A stretch of DNA of 51,906 nucleotides from Chryseobacterium sp. (lineage in GTDB: Bacteria; Bacteroidota; Bacteroidia; Flavobacteriales; Weeksellaceae), in NCBI GenBank assembly GCA_031286615.1, contig JAITUA010000008.1, positions 172,703-224,608 on the forward strand, in the 5' to 3' direction. The first letter of the stretch is position 1, and every line of letters begins with the position of its first letter. Shown here piece by piece: positions 1 to 8,626 of the stretch. Made by a program: the position numbers and the translations under genes. Below the pieces are notes generated by a model. It saw only the letters and a program-made list of their open reading frames with translations, did not search any database and had not been told where the DNA came from.

Positions 1-661
1 CTGTAGAGATCGATTCTCCTTTTGCAAAGAATTTCATATTGTCTCCTCCCAGTGCAAGATAGTCTGAAGTGGCAATATAATAATCTTTAGCCGGATCTAC
101 TGCTTTTCCGTTGATTAAAGATTTGATTACCTGTCCGTTATTGGTCTCAATATATAAGTGAGAAACAGGATTGTTGACCTGCGTTTTTGCATAATACTCA
201 AAAAGCCCCTGTAAATCCGCCCCTTTCATTTTCACAATTACCACTTCATTTTCAAAAGGCATCACTTCAAATACATTTTTGAGTAAAATATCTCCTTTTC
301 CGATAGTGGTACGGATTCCTCCGATATTGATCAATGCTGCGTCTACATTTTGCTTAAGATGAGTTTTTATCCATTCATTACCTCCTTCAAACGTGTAGTC
401 AGCTAAAAGATTTCCCAGATTGCTGTTATCACCTTGCTTGGTAAGATCCACATTGGTATGAGAGATCTTCTGGTTCATTTCTTTATCCAGTTTTTGTTTA
501 TAAGGTTCGATAAACTTTGCAAACTCTTCATCATTTTTTAGCTCATTATTAATAGAAATATTTTTCTGGGTCTTTACATCCGCAAGCTGCAGCGTAGAAG
601 CTGTTTTGCATGCTGTAAGGGTTGCCAGGGCAATTCCTATTAACAAGAATTTATTTTTCAT
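1..661 (-). CDS. 5'-nucleotidase C-terminal domain lipoprotein (3' end outside window)
   Basis: Partial gene. The start is seen and the C-terminus lies beyond base 1. About 220 codons are visible. The protein opens with a lipoprotein signal peptide, MKNKFLLIGIALATLTAC, with Cys18 as the likely lipidated residue. It then matches the C-terminal domain of 5'-nucleotidases: NSNLGNLLAD, ALINIGGIRTTIGKGDI, and a VMPFENEVVIVKMKG segment that normally lines the substrate pocket. No metallophosphatase domain precedes it, so it is a stand-alone C-terminal-type protein. In related bacteria the metallophosphatase half is often a separate neighbouring gene, which here would lie outside the window. It probably acts on nucleotides in the periplasm or at the outer membrane. 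It diverges from dapA. Confidence 0.85.
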   Translation of the reverse strand, partial: MKNKFLLIGIALATLTACKTASTLQLADVKTQKNISINNELKNDEEFAKFIEPYKQKLDKEMNQKISHTNVDLTKQGDNSNLGNLLADYTFEGGNEWIKTHLKQNVDAALINIGGIRTTIGKGDILLKNVFEVMPFENEVVIVKMKGADLQGLFEYYAKTQVNNPVSHLYIETNNGQVIKSLINGKAVDPAKDYYIATSDYLALGGDNMKFFAKGESIST

Positions 662-679
662 AATATCTTTTAGTATATG

Positions 680-687
680 CAAATATA
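680..687 (-). promoter_or_regulatory. -7 promoter element for the nucleotidase-like gene
   Basis: On the minus strand this reads TATATTTG, a perfect TAnnTTTG (the Bacteroidota sigma-A -7 element), 18 bases upstream of the ATG. No TTG is found at the matching -33 distance. Confidence 0.5.
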
Positions 688-741
688 ACTATATGTATAA
701 TAAAACATTATTATTTATTACAAATTCTTACTGTAAATTAT

Positions 742-749
742 TAAATTTG
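742..749 (+). promoter_or_regulatory. -7 promoter element for dapA
   Basis: TAAATTTG is a perfect TAnnTTTG ending 19 bases before the dapA ATG. No clear -33 TTG is present. Confidence 0.5.
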
Positions 750-768
750 ACAAAAATAATTCTAACAG

Positions 769-1641
769 ATGAGCATTTTAAAAGGAGTAGGTGTTGCATT
801 GGTAACGCCCTTTAATGAAGATTTATCCGTTGACTTCGACAGTTTAACAAAACTAGTGGAGTACAATATCGAAAACGGAACCAATTATTTGGTAGTATTG
901 GGTACTACGGCAGAAGCCGCAACGCTTTCTGCAGAAGAGAAGAAACAGGTAATTGAGCATATCATTAAGGTGAATAATAAACGTCTTCCTTTAGTTTTAG
1001 GGATTGGTGGCAACGATACTCTTGACGTCAAGAAACAGATTGAAGCAGCTGATCTTTCTGCGTTTGAAGCAGTACTTTCAGTATCTCCTTATTACAATAA
1101 ACCGAACCAGGAAGGCCTTTATCAGCACTATAAAATGTTAGCTTCCACAGGGAAAAATATTATTATCTATAATGTTCCTTCAAGAACAGGGCAGAACGTA
1201 GAAGCAGATACTACTCTTCGTCTTGCAAAAGAATTCCCTAATTTATTCCTGATTAAGGAAGCTTCACCTAATATTTTACAGTATTTTGATATTCTGAGAA
1301 AGAAGCCTGAAGGATTTTCATTGGTTTCCGGCGATGATGAATATACTTTACCGGTAACACTGGCAGGAGGAGATGGTGTGATTTCAGTAATAGGGCAAGC
1401 GTATCCTAAAGAATTTTCTACCATGGTACAGCTGGCTTTTGAAGGAAAAGTGAAAGAAGCTTACGCAATTCACAATAAGCTGGTAGATATTACCCGTTTG
1501 ATTTTTGCAGAAGGAAACCCATGCGGTATTAAAGTAATACTGGCTGAAAAAGGAATCATTAAAAACTTCCTAAGACTTCCTCTGGTTGTTGCTTCAGAAG
1601 GACTTCATGCGAAAATTAAAGCTGAAATGGCAAATATTTAA
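769..1641 (+). CDS. dapA: 4-hydroxy-tetrahydrodipicolinate synthase
   Basis: DapA condenses pyruvate with L-aspartate semialdehyde, the first step of the lysine/diaminopimelate branch, in the cytoplasm. At 290 residues it has the usual length. The TIM-barrel active site is visible: GTTAEAATLS with Thr46-Thr47, catalytic Tyr134 in YNVPSRTG, Schiff-base Lys163 in LIKEAS, and GGDGVISV near residue 205. The start fits the family N-terminus (xxGVGVALVTPF), and a -7 element lies just upstream. A strong hairpin terminator follows, so it is probably monocistronic. Confidence 0.97.
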   Translation: MSILKGVGVALVTPFNEDLSVDFDSLTKLVEYNIENGTNYLVVLGTTAEAATLSAEEKKQVIEHIIKVNNKRLPLVLGIGGNDTLDVKKQIEAADLSAFEAVLSVSPYYNKPNQEGLYQHYKMLASTGKNIIIYNVPSRTGQNVEADTTLRLAKEFPNLFLIKEASPNILQYFDILRKKPEGFSLVSGDDEYTLPVTLAGGDGVISVIGQAYPKEFSTMVQLAFEGKVKEAYAIHNKLVDITRLIFAEGNPCGIKVILAEKGIIKNFLRLPLVVASEGLHAKIKAEMANI

Positions 1642-1711
1642 TTATGAATGTAAGGTTATTGCAAATGATTTATGATTTCCAGTAACATTTTAATATTATA
1701 ATAAACTTATT

Positions 1712-1745
1712 AAGGTGAAAGGCTAATTGCTTTTCACCTTTTTAT
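1712..1745 (+). terminator. Terminator after dapA
   Basis: A perfect 9-bp stem, AAGGTGAAA/TTTCACCTT, is followed by TTTATTTTC. It lies 70 bases after the dapA stop. Confidence 0.8.
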
Positions 1746-1838
1746 TTTCCCTTATCAGAGCAGAAAATAGAATGTTATGTGAAAATTTTTGTAAACTTTG
1801 CATTTGAAAATTAGAATAAAAAAATAATATTTAGAATA

Positions 1839-2342
1839 ATGAAATTAATAGAAGCAAAAACTAAAGATATTCCTTTGATTCAGGATTTAGCTAGGAGGTC
1901 ATGGGAGAGTGCATATGTGGGTATTATTTCTAATGAACAGATTAATTATATGCTGGAAGAAATGTATTCTAAAGATGAAATTTCAAAACACCTTGAAAAC
2001 CCAAACTATCACTATTATTTAATTTTTGACGAAAATAATGATTCTTTTGAAGGCTTTATCGGTTATGAGCACAGTTATGAAAAAAGTACTACAAAACTTC
2101 ATAGAATTTATCTGATTCCCGAAAGTAAAGGGAAAGGTTTTGGAAAAGGAGCTCTTGATTTTCTGAAGAAAAAACTTGCAGAAAGTAATGATTCTAGAAT
2201 TATTCTGAATGTAAATAAAGAAAATAACGCAAGGAAATTCTATGAATCTCAGGATTTTAAAGTTTATAATGAAATGGTTTTAGATATTGGGAATGGTTTT
2301 GTAATGGATGACTATCAAATGGAATTTCTAATTCACTCCTGA
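1839..2342 (+). CDS. GNAT family N-acetyltransferase
   Basis: A 167-residue single-domain GNAT protein that would transfer an acetyl group from acetyl-CoA to an unknown amine. The acetyl-CoA pyrophosphate loop (motif A) is clear at about residues 108-125: LIPESKGKGFGKGAL, following the strand KLHRIYL. The later NVNKENNARKFYESQDF segment is the usual motif B region (N-x-x-A-x-x-F-Y-x-x-x-G/D-F). No promoter of consensus quality was found; TAAACTTTG near 1793 has one base too many. A terminator hairpin lies about 170 bases downstream. The substrate cannot be read from the sequence. Confidence 0.9.
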   Translation: MKLIEAKTKDIPLIQDLARRSWESAYVGIISNEQINYMLEEMYSKDEISKHLENPNYHYYLIFDENNDSFEGFIGYEHSYEKSTTKLHRIYLIPESKGKGFGKGALDFLKKKLAESNDSRIILNVNKENNARKFYESQDFKVYNEMVLDIGNGFVMDDYQMEFLIHS

Positions 2343-2510
2343 TTGACTTAAAATTTTGTAACTTTATCCTGTAATTCTATAACAAGTGACTTCTTTTTTT
2401 GAATGATCTTTGCTTCAGAACCAAATCATTTATAACAATACATTCATATGCTTGGTTTTGAGCTGACACAGCTTTTTATCAGTATATTTTTTTCATCCTT
2501 AGTGTTTAAA

Positions 2511-2539
2511 TTCCTGTATTCTTAAATACAGGAGTTTTT
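2511..2539 (+). terminator. Terminator downstream of the GNAT gene
   Basis: Stem CCTGTATT/AATACAGG with a 4-base loop, followed by AGTTTTTG. The remaining non-coding sequence between 2343 and 2637 shows nothing else I recognise. Confidence 0.65.
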
Positions 2540-2637
2540 GCGTCTATATGGCAAAAATAAAAAAAATACATCTATTTCACTTTTAAATGAAATAAATTGT
2601 TATATTTACTAAATAAAACAGGCTTATATATACTAGG

Positions 2638-3219
2638 ATGAAAATGTATGTTAAATTTGATTTCAATGCCCTTTGTAAAAAGGTATTGGACGAAAAACTT
2701 AAAGAACACGGGCTGAAGTACAGGTTGCTGAACTTCGGTGAAGTGGAATTTTATGAGCCCCTCACAAAGGAACAGCACAGTCTTTTTAAGCAAAATCTTG
2801 AAGACTATGGTATCGAAATCATAGAAAGTCAGAAGACCGCGCTGGTACAGAAAATAAAAGATGCTATCGTAGAACTGGTCTTTTCTGATGAGATCATACC
2901 GGTAAAAGCATCCATATATATTTCTGAGAAACTGAATCACAGTTATGGATATCTTTCCAACCTATTTTCCGAAGTTGCCTATACATCTATTGAGAATTTT
3001 ATTATTCTGCAAAAGATAGAGCATGCGAAAGCCCTTATCATAAGAAACAAACAAAGCCTTACAGAAATAGCCCATAAACTGAACTACTCCAGTGTGGCGC
3101 ATCTGAGCACCCAGTTTAAAAATACGACAGGAATCACTCCATCCCAATTTCAAAAGATTATTGGAAAAAGAAGAAGAGCCCAGAGCACGGTAATAAACCC
3201 TAAAATGCAGTATGAATAA
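2638..3219 (+). CDS. AraC-family transcriptional regulator (short form)
   Basis: A 193-residue protein. The C-terminal half, about residues 90-185, carries the double helix-turn-helix of AraC regulators: VKASIYISEKLNHSYGYLSN (first HTH), then SLTEIAHKLNYSSVAHLSTQFKNTTGITPSQFQ, the family signature with the second HTH. The N-terminal 90 residues are not the cupin ligand domain. They begin YVKFDFNALCKKVLDEKL and may serve in dimerisation or sensing. The last bases overlap the next gene, which encodes a receiver-like protein, so the two are translationally coupled and probably act together. The target is unknown. Confidence 0.88.
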   Translation: MKMYVKFDFNALCKKVLDEKLKEHGLKYRLLNFGEVEFYEPLTKEQHSLFKQNLEDYGIEIIESQKTALVQKIKDAIVELVFSDEIIPVKASIYISEKLNHSYGYLSNLFSEVAYTSIENFIILQKIEHAKALIIRNKQSLTEIAHKLNYSSVAHLSTQFKNTTGITPSQFQKIIGKRRRAQSTVINPKMQYE

Positions 3220-3658
3220 AGAATTTCTGAACGTAATAGTAGCAGATAACGATGAAAATACATTGATTTTCTTTAAAAATATTTTGAAAGAGTTGAAAAT
3301 CTCTATAAAAGTTCAATGCTTCTCTAACGGAAAAGATATGATGCTATATCTTAATAATGATGATGCTGTAGTTCCGGAAATTGTTTTCATAAATTACACC
3401 ATCCCTGGAAAAGACAGCATGGAATGTCTGGAAGAAATCGAAGCAAATTCAAAATTCAATAACATGGTAACCACTATTTTTTCGGAACCTATTCCGGAAA
3501 ATGAAATTGAAGATATTTTTGTAAAAGGAGCCAATATTTTCATGAAAAAACCTGAGTCTTTTGAGGCACTGAAAAAGGTACTTACAGAAATTATTACAAT
3601 CAATTGGCAGTATCATACTTCAGGATTGAATAAAGATAATTTTATTCTGAAAGTATGA
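3212..3658 (+). CDS. Receiver-domain protein lacking the phospho-acceptor aspartate
   Basis: A 148-residue protein with the fold pattern of a CheY-like receiver: acidic pair in VADNDE (residues 10-15), Ser91 after the beta-4 strand (VTTIFSE), and the conserved Lys113-Pro in IFMKKPESF. Where receivers carry the phosphorylated Asp (normally in a D-x-x-MPG context), this one has Asn61 in VFINYTIPGKD. It therefore probably cannot be phosphorylated normally and may act as a pseudo-receiver. It has no output domain. The ATG lies inside the end of the AraC gene (8-base overlap), suggesting the two proteins are made together and may interact. Confidence 0.82.
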   Translation: MNKEFLNVIVADNDENTLIFFKNILKELKISIKVQCFSNGKDMMLYLNNDDAVVPEIVFINYTIPGKDSMECLEEIEANSKFNNMVTTIFSEPIPENEIEDIFVKGANIFMKKPESFEALKKVLTEIITINWQYHTSGLNKDNFILKV

Positions 3659-4242
3659 TGAATAAAGGTTTTATAAATTTAATATTAAGAAAATATTAAT
3701 CGTATTTGCTGCATACTATTCACAAATAAGTGAAAATTTTATAACTAATACTTAAAATCATATAAAAAGGATCTGAATTAATATACAGACATTTGTAAAA
3801 GTAATCTGAGACACAAATTTCATTATATAGTAGAAGATACAAATGAATGAGAAGTAATTGTTTCTAAGAACAAAAATTATATAAATCACGATGTTAGTTA
3901 ACAAAATGAATTATACTGATTTTCCAATTTTAAAGCACAGAAGATCTTTAAACAAAACGGTACAATCATGAAAACTCAAAAGTAGTTGGAGGTATTTTTA
4001 TTCGTTTCATTCCCTCATCTCCACCGAAACTCAGTTAGTTTTTATAATAAGCAAGTTGGAAAAAAATAATTCATTTTGTTTTTCATAATTTGTTTTAATA
4101 GTTAAGGTTTTAGCTTATCAAATAATATTGTTATATAGATATTTTCACACCACATCACAAAATATTAAGCCTTAACTATTAAAATGAATTTTTTGGACAC
4201 ACCAAAAAGTAATTTCTTCTAAATAACAGTTTTATAAGGGGG
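3659..4242. other. Non-coding region with palindromic element
   Basis: No gene of normal size is visible in this 0.58-kb AT-rich stretch. It holds a possible broken leader-peptide remnant (3968-4038), a 15-bp inverted repeat pair (4093-4107 and 4170-4184) and a small hairpin, TTTTTGG/CCAAAAA, at 4190-4208. A plus-strand terminator closes it. This suggests the region is, or was, transcribed on the plus strand. Confidence 0.5.
4093..4184. repeat. 92-bp element bounded by 15-bp inverted repeats
   Basis: TTTTAATAGTTAAGG at 4093-4107 is the exact reverse complement of 4170-4184; 62 bases separate the arms. A second complementary copy of part of the outer arm, AATTCATTTT at 4068-4077, can pair with AAAATGAATT at 4181-4190. 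No target-site duplication is clear. It could be a small non-autonomous mobile element or a structured RNA. Confidence 0.5.
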
Positions 4243-4272
4243 CCGCAGGAAGTATTTTCTGCGGTTTTTTTT
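4243..4272 (+). terminator. Plus-strand terminator before the recG 3' end
   Basis: Stem CCGCAG/CTGCGG with a 10-base loop, followed by eight T on the plus strand. Only the plus-strand reading has a T tract, so it ends a transcript coming from the 3.2-4.2 kb side rather than recG. Confidence 0.75.
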
Positions 4273-6358
4273 ATGAAATTTTACTCCACTTGTTTTTTCC
4301 TTTGTAATATCTGATATAATAGTTTTTAATAATCAGATTATCAGGTCTGGATAGCATTGGATCAGCTTCCAGAATTTTTTCTACCGTTTTTTTTGTCGTT
4401 TTGATGATCGCTGAATCATTAATCAGATCTAATCTCTTAAAATCTACTACACCACTTTGCTGGGTACCCAGAATATCCCCCGGACCGCGAAGCTGCATAT
4501 CCACTTCAGAAATTTTAAAGCCGTCATTGGTTTCAGTCATTGTCTTAATACGCGTTCTGCTTTCCTTAGACAATTTATCTGATGTCATCAGGATACAGTA
4601 ACTCTGTTCAGCACCTCTTCCTACACGTCCTCTCAACTGATGGAGCTGTGAAAGCCCGAACCTTTCTGAACTTTCAATAACCATTACAGAAGCATTGGGA
4701 ACATTTACCCCAACTTCAATCACCGTAGTTGCCACCATAATTTCAGCTTTCCCGGAAGCAAAATAAGCCATTGCTGCGTCTTTTTCATCCGGTTTCATCT
4801 TTCCATGAAGCATCGTCACATTATATTCTGAGAAATAATCCATGACATGTTCCAAACCTTCCACCAGATTTTTGTAATCTAAGGTTTCAGATTCCTCAAT
4901 AAGCGGATATACAAAATAGACCTGCCGGCCTTTCTTAATTTCATCTTTACAGAAATTATAAACATAAAGCCTGTCTTTTTCACGTCTGTGAGCAGTAATG
5001 ATGGGTTTTCTTCCCACAGGCATTTCATCAATTACAGAAACATCCAGATCAGAATAAAAGCTCATCGCAAGTGTTCTTGGGATAGGAGTAGCAGTCATCA
5101 CCAGAATATGAGGCGGTATTTTATTTTTGGCCCAAAGTTTAGCCCGCTGTGCAACTCCGAATCTATGCTGCTCATCAATAATTGCCAGTCCCAGATTTTT
5201 AAACTTAACCTTATCTTCTAAAACAGCATGGGTACCTACCAAAATTGAAAGCGTACCATTTTCCAGTTCTTCATGGATGATTCTTCTTTCTGCTGCTTTG
5301 CTGGATCCTGTCAGAATACGGATATTGATTCCTGTTTTTTCTAACAGTTCTTTGATCCCATTATAATGCTGTTGGGCAAGAATTTCCGTTGGAGCCATCA
5401 AACAGCTCTGAAAACCATTATCCATCGCAATAAGCATGGTTAATAATGCCACCATTGTTTTCCCTGATCCTACATCACCCTGTAAAAGCCTGTTCATCTG
5501 AATCGGCCTTTTCATATCAATACGGATTTCCTTTAATACTCTTTTCTGTGCATTGGTGAGTTCAAAAGGAAGATGGTTCTCATAGAAATCGTTAAAGTGA
5601 TCTCCAATAATTGGGAAAGGATTACCATAAGACTGTGTTTTATGGTGAAGCTTTTTTAAACCATATCCTAATTGAAAGAAGAATGATTCTTCAAATTTCA
5701 ATCTGTAATCAGCCTTATCAAAATGCTCTTTATCTTTTGGGAAGTGAACATTGAGAAAAGCATGCTGTCTGGACATGAACTTAAAGGTTTTCATCATATA
5801 TTCCGGAAAATTCTCTTCTATAAGACTTGGAATTTCTTTGCAGATATTTCTCAATGCATTCTGAAAAAACCTTTGACTTAATCCTCTTTTAGTCAGTTTT
5901 TCTGAACTCGGATAAATAGGTTTAAGCCTTGTATCTCCTTCTTTATTTTCTTCAGCTTCTATTTCAGGATGTGGCATAGAAAACTGACGGTTGAAAACAT
6001 TGATCTTCCCAAAAATATAAACATCCTTGTTAATAGGAAGCTGCTCTTTCAGCCATTTTGAATACTGAAACCATACCAGATCCATACTGCCTGTTTCATC
6101 ATTGAATTTCGCAGATAGTCTTTTAGTCTTCCCGGTCTGAATTTCCTGAACATGAGTGATCCTCCCCCTTAATTGTATTTCCTGGCTGCTTTCTTCCTGA
6201 AGCTGAGAAACTGTATAAATTTTACTTTTATCCAGATAGCGGATAGGATAGAAGTTCAGCATATCTTCAACAGTAGTTAGGCCCAATACACTTTTAATGA
6301 GTTTGGCTCTTTCCGGACCTATTCCTTTTACGTATTCTATGGAGGTTTCGAGATTCAT
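4271..6358 (-). CDS. recG: ATP-dependent DNA helicase RecG
   Basis: A 695-residue superfamily 2 helicase that remodels stalled replication forks and Holliday junctions. The N-terminal wedge/OB-fold region comes first, with IQLRGRITHVQEI near residue 61. The helicase motifs follow in order: Walker A GDVGSGKT (294-301), motif Ia APTEILAQQH, DEQH box (395-398), TATPIPRT (422-429), and the C-terminal motif VI QLRGRVGRG with the RecG-type tail. Length and motifs are normal, so it should be active. It is on its own between a thioredoxin terminator and the 4.24-kb terminator. Confidence 0.97.
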   Translation of the reverse strand: MNLETSIEYVKGIGPERAKLIKSVLGLTTVEDMLNFYPIRYLDKSKIYTVSQLQEESSQEIQLRGRITHVQEIQTGKTKRLSAKFNDETGSMDLVWFQYSKWLKEQLPINKDVYIFGKINVFNRQFSMPHPEIEAEENKEGDTRLKPIYPSSEKLTKRGLSQRFFQNALRNICKEIPSLIEENFPEYMMKTFKFMSRQHAFLNVHFPKDKEHFDKADYRLKFEESFFFQLGYGLKKLHHKTQSYGNPFPIIGDHFNDFYENHLPFELTNAQKRVLKEIRIDMKRPIQMNRLLQGDVGSGKTMVALLTMLIAMDNGFQSCLMAPTEILAQQHYNGIKELLEKTGINIRILTGSSKAAERRIIHEELENGTLSILVGTHAVLEDKVKFKNLGLAIIDEQHRFGVAQRAKLWAKNKIPPHILVMTATPIPRTLAMSFYSDLDVSVIDEMPVGRKPIITAHRREKDRLYVYNFCKDEIKKGRQVYFVYPLIEESETLDYKNLVEGLEHVMDYFSEYNVTMLHGKMKPDEKDAAMAYFASGKAEIMVATTVIEVGVNVPNASVMVIESSERFGLSQLHQLRGRVGRGAEQSYCILMTSDKLSKESRTRIKTMTETNDGFKISEVDMQLRGPGDILGTQQSGVVDFKRLDLINDSAIIKTTKKTVEKILEADPMLSRPDNLIIKNYYIRYYKGKNKWSKIS

Positions 6359-6440
6359 TTTCAGATTTCAGGATGCGGGTTTGTGAATTTTTTGATCCTT
6401 ATTTTTTGACAAAAGAAATAAAGGTTCGAATTTCGGTAAA

Positions 6441-6471
6441 ATTAAAAAGACTTCCAAAAAATTGGAAGTCT
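6441..6471 (-). terminator. Terminator after the thioredoxin-like gene
   Basis: Perfect 10-bp stem AGACTTCCAA/TTGGAAGTCT (6448-6457 with 6462-6471). On the minus strand it is followed by TTTTTAAT. Confidence 0.85.
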
Positions 6472-6516
6472 GTATGGTGAATTTTTAGCATTTAATCCGA
6501 AATCGGAACCTCTAAA

Positions 6517-7050
6517 TTAATCTTTGATTTTAGATTTGAACTTTTTCTGGTAATCTTCCCATTGTTCTCTGGTTTTAATCTTTTTGAACAAATCTTTTGA
6601 GATCAGTTCCAGATAGGGTTCCAGTTCTTTGGCAGATAATTCTCCCTGAAGAATGGTAATGGGATCTCCATTTTCATCCAGAAATACAGTACTTGGAACA
6701 GCGCCTACATTCATATACTGTGTAAACTCATGCAGCGAATTTTTTCCTTTTCTATGCTCAGTATTGGGATTAGAAAATGTTCTTCCAAAGATGTCAATAC
6801 TCTTTTTTTCTTCTGCATTAAACTTTACAGGATAATAATTTTCGTTTAGATTCTGAGCAATCACAGGATGTCCGTAAGTTTTCTTGTCCATGATTTTACA
6901 TGGGCCGCACCAGTCTGCATAAAAATCGATAAGTATTTTTTTTGGATTTTCCTTTTGAGCTTTTAAGGCTTCTTCAATGGTCATCCACTTTACCTGAGCA
7001 AAACTAAGATTTAATAAAAATAAGAGTAGTATGCTTAAAATTTTCTTCAT
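6517..7050 (-). CDS. Periplasmic thioredoxin-family protein
   Basis: 177 residues with a signal peptide (MKKILSILLLFLLNLSFAQ) and a thioredoxin fold of the DUF255/thioredoxin_7-like type. The redox site is WCGPC in IDFYADWCGPCKIMDKKTY, about residues 42-58, and the cis-proline loop is VGAVPSTVFLDENG. It should act as an exported disulfide reductase or oxidase; the partner is unknown. It lies 41 bases after the end of a POT transporter gene on the same strand and may share its transcript. A strong terminator follows. Confidence 0.9.
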   Translation of the reverse strand: MKKILSILLLFLLNLSFAQVKWMTIEEALKAQKENPKKILIDFYADWCGPCKIMDKKTYGHPVIAQNLNENYYPVKFNAEEKKSIDIFGRTFSNPNTEHRKGKNSLHEFTQYMNVGAVPSTVFLDENGDPITILQGELSAKELEPYLELISKDLFKKIKTREQWEDYQKKFKSKIKD

Positions 7051-7091
7051 ATTGCGATATTTGGATAAAAATAAGCATAATTACTTATTTT

Positions 7092-8603
7092 TTATTTTAC
7101 ATCTTGCATTAATTTTTTCACATACGGAGATATCAAAATTAATACCACTCCGGCAATTACCGCATATAATCCCAATTGTTTATATCCATCAGTATAAGTG
7201 ATCAAAGCATCATAGTTGGTAGCCCCTTCTTTTGAAGTAGCAAGACTAGCTCCTATAATCCCTGCAACATATTGCCCATAAGCAGAAGCAAGGAACCACA
7301 TTCCCATCATCATTCCCTGAAGATTTTTAGTAGAAAGCTTCGTCATAATAGACAATCCGATAGGAGAAAGGCATAATTCTCCAAGGGTAATGATTAATAA
7401 TGCCAGGGTAAAGAAGTTCAATGAAGTAATTCCCTGAAGGTCTGCAAATAATCGGGTAGTAAATAGGACATAATATCCTAATCCAAGGAAGATAAAACCT
7501 AATCCGAATTTAATAATAGTATTGGGTTCAATTTTTCTTTTATTCAGCCAGATCCAAAGAAGTCCGATCAATGGAGCTAGAAAAATAATGAAGAAAGCTC
7601 CTCCAGAGTTATTGACACCATTCGGGTCTAATCCAAGAAGATCTTTGTTAAGGTTTTTAGCAGCAAAAATGCTTAAAGAACCTCCACTCTGCTCATAGAT
7701 TCCCCAGAATATAATTGAAAATATAATGAAAACGAGTGCCGCCCAAAGCTTTTTACGTTCGGAAGCAGTTACTTTAGACATTTCATAGAATAAATAGATT
7801 AAAGTCAATGGTCCGATGGTCCACATAAAATAATCCGTGTATTCTGTTTTTGCAACCATTGTCATAATGATAGGTACAAAAACCAATGACAAAACATATA
7901 CTCCGTATTCTTTCCATTTTGGAATTGGAGCTGTTTTTTCTTCTGCTAAAGGATGTCCGGGCTGTAAACCGATGGTACCTAATGTTCTTTGTGTAAATAC
8001 AAAGTTAATCAAGCTGATCACCATTACTATTGAAGCTAATCCGAAAGCAATATGCCATCTCATTTCTTCTGCGATAACATTACTTAGGAATTCTCCTTTA
8101 CCAATAGCAATACATATATAACCACCTAATAATGCTCCAAGATTAATTCCTGCATAAAAAAGCGAAAAGCCTGCATCAGCCCTTGAATCATTAGGTTTAT
8201 AAAGCTGTCCCACCATGGATGAAATATTAGGCTTGAAGAAACCAGTACCTACTACGGTGAATGCTATTCCGAGGAAAAAGAATTTATGGGGATCTGTAGC
8301 AAGAATTAAACTTCCCACGATCATCAGAAGACCACCCCAAAACAGAGATTTTCTGAATCCTAAAATTTTGTCGGCAAAAAGTCCGCCTACAAAAGTAAAG
8401 GCATATACGAAGGCCTGAGTAGCACCATATTGAAGGTTGGCTTCCTTTTCATGGAAATTAAGCTGCGAGATCATAAAGAAGACCAGCATTCCACGCATTC
8501 CGTAGAAACAGAAACGTTCCCACATTTCAGAGAAAAAAAGGCTCCAGATCTGTCTGGGATATTTTCCTTTGAAATCTTGTATTTCATCTAAAGTTAAGCT
8601 CAT
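7092..8603 (-). CDS. POT/PTR family peptide transporter (first of three)
   Basis: A 503-residue proton-coupled oligopeptide transporter of the major facilitator superfamily, with about 12-14 hydrophobic segments. POT hallmarks are present: the proton-coupling ExxERFxxY motif as EMWERFCFYG (residues 27-36), GGLFADKILG after it, the FYxxINxG signature as FYAGINLGALLGG, and ELCLSPIGLS in the C-terminal half. It imports di- and tripeptides across the inner membrane. Two paralogues (9251-11005 and 11138-12793) lie directly upstream on the same strand. No promoter of its own was recognised. Confidence 0.95.
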   Translation of the reverse strand: MSLTLDEIQDFKGKYPRQIWSLFFSEMWERFCFYGMRGMLVFFMISQLNFHEKEANLQYGATQAFVYAFTFVGGLFADKILGFRKSLFWGGLLMIVGSLILATDPHKFFFLGIAFTVVGTGFFKPNISSMVGQLYKPNDSRADAGFSLFYAGINLGALLGGYICIAIGKGEFLSNVIAEEMRWHIAFGLASIVMVISLINFVFTQRTLGTIGLQPGHPLAEEKTAPIPKWKEYGVYVLSLVFVPIIMTMVAKTEYTDYFMWTIGPLTLIYLFYEMSKVTASERKKLWAALVFIIFSIIFWGIYEQSGGSLSIFAAKNLNKDLLGLDPNGVNNSGGAFFIIFLAPLIGLLWIWLNKRKIEPNTIIKFGLGFIFLGLGYYVLFTTRLFADLQGITSLNFFTLALLIITLGELCLSPIGLSIMTKLSTKNLQGMMMGMWFLASAYGQYVAGIIGASLATSKEGATNYDALITYTDGYKQLGLYAVIAGVVLILISPYVKKLMQDVK

Positions 8604-8626
8604 AATGATATATGATTAAGTTCTAA

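Noticed and set aside
1790-1802. TAAACTTTG box before the GNAT gene as a promoter
   Set aside because: There is one base too many between TA and TTTG, and no TTG at the proper distance.
2572-2940. 122-codon minus-strand open frame antisense to the AraC gene
   Set aside because: It is a shadow of the AraC coding frame; no family likeness and no promoter.
4093-4184. Inverted-repeat element as a proven transposon
   Set aside because: No target-site duplication is visible and no second copy was noticed in the window; kept only as a repeat of unknown origin.
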